Assembly (NCBI GenBank): GCA_963922205.1
Contig: CAWUHX010000037.1
Coordinates: 620,001 to 684,000 of the forward strand
Source of the DNA: Romanomermis culicivorax
Taxonomy: Eukaryota > Nematoda > Enoplea > Mermithida > Mermithidae
Direction of reading: 5' to 3'
Length of the DNA: 64,000 bases
A program made the position numbers and the translations under genes. Shown here one piece after another: positions 44,101 through 56,100 of the stretch (position 1 is its first letter; each line of letters opens with the position of its first letter). The notes under the pieces are model-generated. The model was given only the letters and a program-made list of their open reading frames with translations, was not told the DNA's origin and did not search any database.

Positions 44101-47100
44101 TATGGCTTGGAAAATCCTGGGGGGGGGGGCAGTCGCTCAATGGCTAGCCATATGGTCGACGATTTCTGGGGGGGAGGTTCCCATAGCACTTCCCCCCCCA
44201 TTACATGTATGCGCATCACTAGTTTACACAAATGACAATTTTTCGTGTGAACTGACTGCATCCATTGAATTCTCCATGGTCAGAAACATCTTCTCTCAGA
44301 AATCGCAGAAATACTTTGCTTACTCAATATGATGTTGTGCGTAAAGTGATCACATTCATTAAATTCCCCATGATCGAAAACCCCTTCCGAAGAAAAATTC
44401 ACACCCGGGATAATTTTTTGCGTGAAGTGATCGCATTCATCCAATTCCCCGTGGTGGAAAATCCCTTCCACCGAAAAATCACGAAGAAACGTTTGCTTAC
44501 ACCCAGGATAAGTTTTTGTGTAAAGTGATCGCATTCATCAAATTTCCCATGGTCGAAAACCCCTTCCAGCAAAAAAATCACGAAAATACACTTGTTTACA
44601 TTCGGGATAATTTTTTTGTGTGAAGTGATCGCATTCATTGAATTCCCCGTGGTTGAAAATCCCCTCCACAAGAAAATTACGGCAATACGCTTGTTTACAC
44701 CCGGCACATTTTTTTTGTGTGTAAAGTGAACACATCTATTGAATTGCTCGTGGTCGATATCTTCCTCCACAGAAAAATCACGGAAATTCGCTTGTTTATA
44801 CCCGGGATAATTTTTCGTGTTAAGTGACCGTGTCCACCGAATTCTTAATGGTCGAAAACCCTTGCAGCCCAAAAATCTCAATAAGGTTACCGGTTCAATT
44901 GAAGTTGCAAAAAATTATTTTTTTGAACCCATAAGTATTATATAATAAAATTGGGGAATTTTTTACGTTTCCCGGGACTCTGGACCACCATATAATTGAA
45001 TTGAGGTCATATTTGAAAAAAATTAAAAATCGCATTTGAGATTGCGCCCCCAAGATGCTTAGGCCGAAGTATGGAGCTTGGATACGCCACACCCATTGTG
45101 GGGCATGGTGGGACTGGGAACCCTTATAAAGGGCGTTTTTGCATGTTTTCGGGGCCCCACCAAGCACCACTTGCAAATAGAGGCGAAATGACAAAAGGCA
45201 CCCCATAGTTTACCCCTATGCCCGAAATTATGAAAAAAACTTGAAGGTTCTAGCTCTTACCGTTTTGGCTCTAGGGTGGGGGGGATGAAATTTAGGGGTC
45301 AAGTATATTATAGGTTGACACTATCGCGCCACCTATGATAAGGCTCACAAATTAGGTCAGTCATTATTTAAATCAATCACCAGGGTTTTTTAGTATAAGC
45401 CAGGTTGATCTGTAACTTGCGGGAAAATTTGGTTGCACAGATTAATTTTTAGTTGCTCACTCTAAAATTGATAAATTCGCTTACTTTCATCAGAAAAATG
45501 ATTAAAAGTTACTTCCCTTGTATATCATCTTTCCTTCACGTCAGTTCCTGACTTTTAAAATTGAAATTCTTGAGTTTTGGGTGAGAAATCAAAAGTCTGA
45601 CTGAAGTCATTTGTTTGTGCCTAGCGCCGAAAAATTTTGACTCCGAGGCTTCTAAAATGTCGGAAAATGCATCCTCAGCACATTCTACTGTAACTGCCCA
45701 TGATCGACCTTTTCACCATTTGATTGGCGGAAGAGATCAAACATTTTACTATTTTGGATCTTATATATGTGGAGCCAGTAATTTACCAATCACAATTATT
45801 TATAAAAAGCGATTGTTTTCACATTATCTATAACATAAAAAAGCGCGATAGGTCATTCACTTCGGACTTGAATATCTTCGGCGCTTAGCACTCAAATAAA
45901 ATTTTGGATTATGATATTCTATAGTGTTGGAAAATGGACACTTTTAATATCTTTTTGCGCATGAACGGTCTATTTTTTCAGTGAATTCAATGTGTTTTCA
46001 GTGGGACAAACTAAAATTCAAAAAGTAGGCAAGCAACAATGAACCTGAATGGCTTCTTCAGGTAGCAAGAACGTCTGTCATTTTCCCATGCTGATGATGT
46101 TTTAATCATTTTCCAAATGCAAAAAGTTATGTTCACCATAGAAAAATCTTGATTTTTGTCAAATACGTGAAAAAAACAATACAAGGTCAAACATTCACCC
46201 ATAACATGCTGGTTTCTGAAAGCTTAAGCATAAGCTTCGTTATTTTTCATTTCAAAATGCATAAAAATGCATCTCCACAGAGGAAGCCCTACAGCCTAAT
46301 CAAAAAGAGTGGTTAGGCTCTCATTTTTACAAATCAACTTGGATTGTGCCCCTTAATTTTTAGGAGCCAATCAAAGTTTCAGGAGCCATAGCTCCAAATT
46401 GGCCGAAAAAAACCCTGGAAGCAGCAGAATTATATTTTCTTACTTTATAGCACATGCATTTTTACTGTATTACCTAAATTTTGAAGAAAATTTTTGCACC
46501 GTTTTGGGAGCAGCACAGCTTTGAAGAAAGCACATTTATGAGAAATACTCAGAAATCATAGCATTTACAGGTGGCCCTTGTCTACTTCTTGTGATACATT
46601 TGTTCTCTACTATAGAATCATTAAAAAACTAACAGACTACAGTTTTCAACAAACGAACATTTTATGCTCTGCAAGAAAGTTTAAACATTCGGAAATGAAA
46701 AGCAAAAATACTGATTACAGGCACTCCCGAGCACCTTCACCTACGATGCCGCCGAATTTTCTCTTTTTATTCTTTGTTCATACATTCTAACAGTAGCTGT
46801 GAAAGTAACATCATCATCATCACGCATCGTTTTGGCAGCTGTAGAGATTTGCATACACTGCATCGTCATTCAAATGTGTTTGTGAACCTGGATTAATGTC
46901 AAATCAATTAAGTTCTCGATACACAGGATACGTCTTTCGCCAATAAATTAAAAGAAAAAATGTAGCTCGAAGTTCCGCAATCTGGGTATGATGGTTTGTG
47001 AAGAAGTGCTTCAAATGAAAAATCGAAAACTTCGAAAATTTTCATTAAATTTCAGAAATTGAGTGATTGTTTGAAATCCATTTACAGAAAAACGGCCGAG

Positions 47101-50100
47101 GTATTCGGATACTCTGCTGTATTGGAAAGGCAGTGCCATCTACTACCATTTGCTCTATTTTCGTCTGGCTAACATCAGGTAGTGCAAATCTCCAACTGTA
47201 GAGCACTTTCTAACAACTTATAACATAGTCTGGAGTCAGACAGCCGACATTTATTTTGTAACATTAAACTCGCAACTTCGATTTTTTTTCATTCCAATTC
47301 CTAAAGAAAGGACTTTTTGTTGCATCCTTTCAGAGACACTGTTGCATACATACATGCACACAGGGTATGGACAGGGTATGGATTTACCCTACCCTAAAAA
47401 ATTTGGCAGAAGTTTACTATAGGCCAAAAATTTGGCAAAAGTTTACTATAGGCCTAAAATTTGGCAATGTAAAATGCAACAAACATTAAGAACATTCTTT
47501 TAAAAAATTTGTTCAAGCCAATGAGGCCCTGTATTAGCTGAATAGTCACTCTTGATGGACAGCTTTTAGGGCAAAAAATCAAATTTGGTCAAAACATTGT
47601 TTTAAATTTACATGAATTTTGTGCACAAAGTGAAAATTTTTGTATAAATAACCCAGTATTGCCCAGAATCACACATGATTTAAAATTATCTACTGACAGC
47701 ATTTATCAAAAACTTCAGTCTACAGAATTTTAAAATGTGCAATCATAGTGATTTAAATCAAGGGAGAAGAAAGTGCAATTTTTAATGGAAAAAATAAATG
47801 ATAAGGCAAATTTGTTAATACTGCTGGTAAAATTTCTAACTACAAGCCGATACAAAAATATTTTCATTTTTAAAATATTGTGCTTGATGGCAAATAGACA
47901 TAATTTTCATTTTCAGTTTCCTCCAAATCTATTTCATTTGGTCGCTTCTTCTTTTGGGCTGTGGGATCATCAGTTCTTGGGTGATTTTCGCTCACCCACA
48001 CTTTTGCATATTTTGCTGCATTAAATTTTTCAATCTCATTGGGACCATTAATTCTAAGACGAAGCAGATCATCAAGCTTATTGCCCTGGAGCGGTGCTCT
48101 TCTTGCTGTTCGGATGTGGTTCATGATTGAAAACCCCTGTTCGGCATCTGCACTTCCCATTGGTAGAACCAGTGCCAATTTGATAAGCTTTGATATGTCC
48201 TCACCCCAGCCAATAGAATCTGAATTTAGATAATGCTGCCAAAAATAAACGGCCTGCACACCTTGGAAACGGCAGAATTCTTCTGTTGCAATAATCTTGA
48301 CCAATACTTGTGTCCATTGTGCTGTTGTGGTCTGTGGGTCCAAGCCGAATTTTTCTGCCAAAGCCTGAATATCCTCTATGCCATAGAACAGTACCTGTGC
48401 TTCCTTTTTTGGCAACTTTTCAGGAACAAGAACGTCAAAGTTTTTAAGATGACTTTCTGGACTTTTTAGTTGATCAATGATGGCATTTAAGAATTGGGAA
48501 CGATAAGTGTCCAACTTTGGAACTCGTTCTCTTGTGTCTGATTCTAGTTCCACTGTTTGCCACCGAATACTGGCTGATCGATCATAATTGTCCAATAAAC
48601 ATTTTCGAGCTGTTGGGCTTTCTGAACAGACAACATGCGTCAGGTAGTAGGCAAGGAAGCTACCATCTGTTGATTTTAAGCTTTCAAATGTATCAATTAA
48701 ATTGTCCTTGTATTCCTCAGCCCCAATAAGGACGCCACTTCGTTGCTGCAAGCGTTTTGACCAATGTGTTAGCATTAAGAGGACATCACAAGTAAATTGT
48801 AAGGCCAACAAAAAATTGTTGTTCTTTAATTTTTGCGACAAACCCTTTGCTTCATTCTGAGTTAAATCATTGAAGCTTCGATCAACAGAAATGGCATCTA
48901 AGTCCGTAACAACCAAATACCAGGTATTGTTGATGCTCTTTAGGACATTAAATTCAGATGAAATCTAGCGTGTTTCAAAAATATAAGTAAGTTCCAGCAT
49001 GCTAATGTCAAGGGCACTGGCGAGTGCACGCAGATGGGATTTTCTCTTGTGATCATGGCGGTTATAGAAATTTCACTAGTTCTTTCACATATTTTGGTTT
49101 AAAAAGCATCAAAAAATCAAGAATTGGTTAATCTGAACTAAGAAACCAGCAACTGAAATTAGGAAATCAGGCAACCAAGTGAACCAAAATTTTTAAAACT
49201 GGGAATTGGCCAGGATCAAAACTATAGTGCAGCACTGTGAAGTGGGTACATACCTTTAGACAGCATGCAAATCCATATTTCTCTTTTTCAAATTCCTCGA
49301 GCAAAGCTCTTAACAGTCCATTGGCAGATTCGTCAGCTTTCAGTTCAATTAATTTATAAAAGTAAACAACAGGGGCATTGAATTCCAGTGCCTGAAAGTA
49401 TGTTATTAAGTAATGATTTCAACTGGTGTCTGTTGCACTGTCCACAATAAGTGAAACTGGACTTTGCTTTTCTGTCAAATGTTGTAACAGGGCATCATGC
49501 ATCTGTGTACTAATTGATGTGACCATGTGAGATGCTGACATCTGATCATAATGATGATAACCAAGGAAAACGCCATTGGCTTCTTGAAGTTTAACAACTT
49601 TTGGGTGTGACATGAAAGCCAAATTGACCTTGGTCTCAACATAAACAGTACGTATCATTCTCATGGTAACAGCATTTTGTCCCTTTTCTTCCAGCTCGTT
49701 TTGCTTTTGAATCTGCTGGAATTGCTGGGGTAGTTCATTTTTTGCTGCCTCCTGGAGCTTTGATATGACAATTTGATGTTGGCTGAGCCCAGCATGTTCG
49801 CTAATTTTTTGATGATTGTGCTTGTAAGAGGCTTTCAATGTTTGATCCGCCAGTGCAGGACAGTATCGATTGTCTAGCCCAAGCTTGTCATAATATTTGT
49901 AGCACAAATGACACTAATACTGCGACTGTGTTGGGTCTTGAGCATTTGGAAGATACTCAAACCAGACGCGGTTACTTTCAATTGTTTTCTGTGGCAAAAG
50001 GTTACCTTATTAAAAAAATAAGTTTAGTAAAAACTTTATGTGTAATCAGTGATCTGGCATGGACCATATGATGCACAATGCACATGAGATAAAGCAGAAA

Positions 50101-53100
50101 TAAATGTTTTACTTTGATGAAGGTCAATTTGCCTAAGCCAATCTGGATTGAAGTAAGCAGTTGTTTCCCATTCCCTTTGAGGGACACATGGTGTGATATG
50201 AACTGCAGTTTGGTCAGCTGCTTTGATTGCCTGCTCATTTTGACCTAAAAATGTGAGAGTGTTACTCAGTTTTTTTTAAGTTTCACATTCATATTAACAG
50301 TATAAATTTACCCTGTGTTGATAGATCATCTGGAGCATTAATAATGGTGCATATATCATTTATTTTTTGAAGGTTAATTTCCATTTGTATTGCCTTGTCG
50401 ACTTTTTGACTTTTAATACTATAATAAATATCTGGCTCAAGTCGACTGCTGCATTGAGCAATTTCCATTGTCTCTACTTCAATGCTGTCACGATAGTGTT
50501 TTCTGACTGATCCAGTAACATCAACTATATGGTTTTCCAAAATAAAATGTGTTCCTGTACAATCATTATCGCTACCAGGTGTTAGCTTGCCTAATTTGAA
50601 TTTTTCAGACATTATTGGTGCCATTTCTATTGTACAGCGGCTTAATGAATAATCCGATTCAAGATGAGCTGGAATGTCAAATTCATGCAGCACATAGTTT
50701 CTGTTAGCCAGTGCCGAAGCAATTTCCTCAAAGATATCACAGTTTTCAGCAGCAGAATGACAGCCATAAACAACAATGTCAATTAATGATTGTTTGAGCA
50801 ATTGTTTGATTTGACTGTCAACTTTGATGTAAGGCATCTGTTCTGTTAGCTTTATTTCAGGAAGTCCATCAGCTTGGTATAACAAAAGCACAGCATGGGG
50901 GTGGATATTAGCATTTGAAAAAAAGCAGAATAATGTTGGTGTTCTGGTTAATTTTAACTGATATGTCACTAATGGACTGTCCACTTTTAAGTTGTCATAT
51001 AGATCTAACCCACCAAACACAGAGAATCCCCCTGTAATACGAGAATTCCACAAGTTTGCCACTAATTCAATAGTAGGACCTTTTGCTCCTTGCTGATATG
51101 CCGACAAAATGACAATTTTATAGCCCCGAAGACTGTAATCTTGCAGCTGGATTGTGCTTGTTGTGCCAGATTGGATTCCATAGGCAATCAATTCAATGAA
51201 TTCCCTTTCTTCTGGTTTTGTTGGGTCGTCACTGTTAATTTCATTGATTACAACAGTCTCAGGGTTTCTCCATAATTGAATATAATTAACAATGATGGAA
51301 TTATTATTAGAAAAATTTTCAGCATCACGACTATACCCCTAATATTATCAGAAATAATAGAGCAAAAATAAAAATGTATAACAAACTTTCTATGCCGTAT
51401 AATTGGTGTTAAAACAACCAAGCTTTGGATTAAAATTGGGTTGGCCTATTATTTGAGAGAAAAAAGTTCTGCGGCAGCTTAGATAGTGTTGTTTGGACCA
51501 ATTTTTAAAAAACATTGTTTGTATTCCAGTTATGCTGTTGTCAAAAGTTTATTTACCACATATAATTTGAAAAGATTAGATTACATGAAAAATGATCAAT
51601 GAGTTTATTATTGACGTCAGCAACCAACCAACTTTGTCAAGTTATTATTCATACGAATGCAATAAAATTTCATTTTAAAGTAAAAAAAATACTATACACC
51701 AGCTTTCTGGAAAAAATCACTATATGACCAATTTTGGTCATTTTCCATACCCTGGGACCCCTGACCGTGTGCATGTATGGTTGCATAACAATTGTAAATT
51801 GATGGATGAAATTTTACCAGTGATTTGACTAAAATCTTTTATTTTTATACGTATAATGTGAACGTTTCCAATGCCCCCTGCATCCTGTTAATAGCATTAT
51901 TTATTTAGTGGCATTATACACCATTTCTGTATCAACCTTCAGAATGTACAGATGCTTACAGCTCCCAAAACGGTATATTAATTTCAACACAATATGTCAG
52001 TTATTTGTGGCTACAGAAATCAAGAAAAAAACTATGCGGCATCAAGGTTTTTTTGTAGTCATTTTAGGGGCCTCGGCCCCCAAAAATTCGGACATGGCTC
52101 ATGAAAATTTTAGGTCTAGTAGCCGTTTTGGCGCTTAGAATGTTAACTTATTCATTTATATTTTAGTGAATTACAGTTATTCTCATTCAATTTTAGATTT
52201 AAAGTAAGTGTTTTAAAGGCTCTAAAATCATAAAACACCAGAAATTTTTTGGCGCTTCGCGCCAGCTTTCATTCTATAATTTTTCGGAATGGTCTTCTAC
52301 AAATCAAACTTTCTGTGGAGAAAGTTTTCGGAAAAAAAGAAAAATATGGGGGTTCGACAAGGAAAATATGAATTTTGGTACATTTAAGAGGTCAAAATCT
52401 CAATGTTTCCATCTTTTTTGTAACTAAAATATAATTTTGAATATGGAGCCGAGTTTGAATTTATTATCATAATGGAGCTGATTTTCAGAAATTTCAAGTT
52501 TAATCTGATTTTTTCAAACTCATGAAAGTTATGAACATATTTTTTAACTCGTAAACTAACAAATATATGTTTTCGAGCTGTATGTTTATTAAATGAATAC
52601 TTAAATTGATTTTCCAGCATTTTAGAGTGTCAGAATCTAAAAAACTTTCGTTGTGTATAGCGCCAGAACATACATGTAATTGGGGGGGGAGTGCTATGGG
52701 AACCCCCCAGAAATCGTCGACCATATGGCTAGCCATTGGGCGACCCCCCAGGATTTTCCAATCCTATGGCTAGCCATATGGTAGCCGTAGAAACCCCCAT
52801 ACTTTTAGTCGGAAAAATACTGAAAAACATCCCTTTTTTCAAGAAAAAATGTCAATTTTTGAACCAAAAATTGTCAAAAACGTCAATTTTCTCGGGGCTT
52901 CGCGCCAGAAGTACATTTTTTAGACAAAAGTTACTACTTTTTCAACCGTTTTCGGACTGTTTTCACGAAAAAATCAAATTTTTTTCCTTCAGAGACCCCT
53001 CCCCCCAAAATTTTGGGAATTACTGACCCTCGGCCCGAAAAAAGGGCTCCAACCCCCCCAGACCTCGGAGCTCCATTACATGTATGCGCCAGAACGATAT

Positions 53101-56100
53101 AGAAAACAGCAGAAGAATAAGAACAGAAGCTGCATTTTTAAAACCCTATACTTCTCCGCCAGAAGAAAAAGAACTCAAGTGCAATCTTGGAAAGTTTGTG
53201 CAAAAATAAACGAAATATCGTGTTTTTTGCATAAAAAATTTACTATGCACAAAGATTTCATGGCCGATCCTTGTACATGTAGAAAGAAGCCAGTAACCGA
53301 CAAACGCCGGTTGGAAATAAAATTTCGAACAGTAATTTTTTGAACACGTATCAGCTGATTGAATATCCATATAATTTGAATATGTACGTTTCGCAGTGTG
53401 TCACAAGCTCATTTTTTGATATTCTTCAATTAAAAATTTTTGGCTCCCAAAATTTAAATTTAGCCCCTAAAAATTTAGGCCTAGGAGCCATTTGACTCCT
53501 GGTTATCAAACCAAAAAAGCCTGGCGGCATCCTATGGAAAGGTGCCCAAAAACGGCCCAGATGGACTTTTTCGGTTCATTTGACTTCCGTTTTGACACTT
53601 CGAAATGGAATAAAAAGTGTAAAAAGAGGGAGCAATGAACATTGAACTTCAGAGTCACGACTTTTCTGCGCTGTGATATTTTGATACACGTGTACAGACC
53701 GAAAATTGAAAAGGATATAGAAATTCTAAACTTTGAAGTACTGTAGCTATGCGAATTTCGATTAATATGCGGAATGAATCCTGTAACGATACTCGGCATG
53801 CAAAACTGCTCAAAATGTCTAATTTTCAGATATTATTAATTTTCGACTTATATCAGGTCAATAGAGCAGAAGGTTGAATCTCTCATAAATCGTGTCTTGA
53901 TTTGCATGAAAGAACAATGATGTGAACATACCCTTGTAGCAAGTATGAGCCGTATGCTTGCCGCCTTTATCGTCATACATCTTTTCGGCATTCCCGTGAT
54001 CGGCCGTGATCATCAGAACGTAATTACTGGCCAGACAAGCTTCTTCAATCATTCCAATCGCCTTGTCTGAAAATTTTCACTTGGAAATTTATATACATCG
54101 CGGCGAAAAACGCTAGCAGGCAAGAAACGATAATCCGCATGCTCTCCGAATCATTCAATCTTCAGAATGAAACGACATTAATAAAAAATTCGATGAACAT
54201 GTACCTGTTGCTTCGCACGCCAAAACAGCCGCTTCGTAGATACCCGTGTGGCCAACCATATCAGGTGGAGCGAAATTGCACATAACGAAGGGATGCGTTC
54301 CGCTACGGATGGTTTCTACCATCTGTAAAAGATATATGTATATACAGGGTGAGCCAAAAAAGGTGACCGGTGCTGACTTTCATATCTTTCGAATCGATGA
54401 AGCCTTTTTGATGCAGATTGCTGCATAAGGATTACTCATTTGTCTTTTTTGCAAGGACCAAGTTTTATGCTCCCAGCCTTTATTGTTTTCACATGAAGTC
54501 AGCACCTTTTTTGGTTCACATGCCTGGCTCAAGCCTACGAATAGAACTTTCAGCTTGCACGAAACTGCCTAGAAAATCTCGAATTACTATTGCAACGAGT
54601 ATTCATAACACTTATACTCTTCACTTCCCAGTATCTACTTCTGATTCGTTATTTTACCAGAGAAGTGCATAAAAATTTGTACTCACTTTTTCGGCCACTT
54701 CGATACAACTCATTTCCGGTTTCAAATCGTAGGTTTTCACTTTCGGTGATGGCACCATATAACGTTCTTCGTTGTCAAATTGGATTTCACGACCACCGTT
54801 GAAGAAGAAAGTGACGTGAGGATATTTCTCAGTTTCTAAATGTAGAAATTCAAGTGTCGAAATCAGAAAGTTCTTATTGAAGTTCAATCTTTGTTTAGAA
54901 AAATGATTTTTTCTTACATACGTACTTACGCCTTTGAAAAGTAACAAAAAATAAGACTCCCATCAATTCAATTTCTTTTAGAAAATACTGTCTCATGAGT
55001 TAGAAACGACAATTTTTTGTTTATTCAAGACGCGAGAAAATAACAGTAATATTGGATCTGAAAACGCCAACAATTTCTTTCAGTCACGGACAGAATAAAC
55101 TGAAATTTTTTTCTTTGTCGACAAGGAAATGTATACAAGTGAAGATGAACGAGTGACGAGTCTGTGTAATTGACTCATGCTACTGTTGCAGGACGGTTGG
55201 ATCTGAGTAAAGGGAAAGAATGAATTACCGGCACAGTGATATTGCGACAGTTTGTGGCTAGAAATCCATTCCGCCAAAACGTTTTTATGCAACTGTGGTG
55301 GAAAAAGCAAAGGAAACGGATATTCTTTCTTATATTGGGTCATACACGAGATATTCTGGAAAATACCAAAATTTCAGATGAAAGGTGGTCGACGAAAGCG
55401 GAAGAGCTTACTAAACCCTCTGGAAGAGGTACTTCAGTCTCAAAATTTCTCTTCAAGCCGATGGTTTCGACGATTTGACGCATGCGATCGGAGCGATAGT
55501 CGAAAAACACGATCGTATCATTGACTAAATTAAAAAAAAAACTCATCACATCAGATGAGTACAAAAACCCAAAGAAAATAGAATACTTTTCAAGCATCCT
55601 TCTTCGTTTATAATGATGGGCTTCAGAAACTCGTCTGTTTCGTCTTTCGAGTACCGATCACTTTCAATAAACTAAAAATAAAGTCCGAAAAATACTAAGG
55701 GCCAGAAAACATCAATTCGATATTCTGAAGCCATATAAAGGACTTCTTCAAAAATTTCAAACGATGCCGGTATACAGAGTAAAAAATTGTCGTAAAAAAC
55801 AGAGTATTCTAATTAAAAATTTATGATACAACTTATTCTCGCGACAAAATATGATTCTAAAAAGCCTATCATGTCTTCCATTAATTAGAATTTTTCTGTA
55901 CGCTTGACTCTATACGAATATTACCTCTATAACTTTGTCGGCCGAGACTCTATCTCCTCGAGCGCCCACAATAGCTTCATATGCTATTTTGACGCGTTCC
56001 CACCGTTTGTCCCTATCCATGGCGTAATAGCGACCGACAATTAAAACTAACTCGCCGTAATTTTCGAATTTTAGAAAATCTTGAAGTTGTTTAACGAAAT

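Larger units (their letters stand above)
47349..51779 (-). mobile_element. hAT transposon with lamin-tail-domain exon, 4.4 kb
   Basis: The ends are CATACATGCACACAGGG and, on the other strand, CATACATGCACACGGTC, followed on both sides by CAGGGTATGGA. The flanks are a perfect 8-bp duplication GTTGCATA (47341-47348 and 51780-51787). The transposase gene is on minus in at least four exons. In-frame stops show this copy is no longer active. It sits in iPGM intron 11, in the same orientation as the host gene. Confidence 0.88.

Noticed and set aside
44280..44881. Long minus-strand ORFs over the tandem array
   Set aside because: They follow the repeat unit in several frames and show no domain; open frames are a by-product of unit length and composition.
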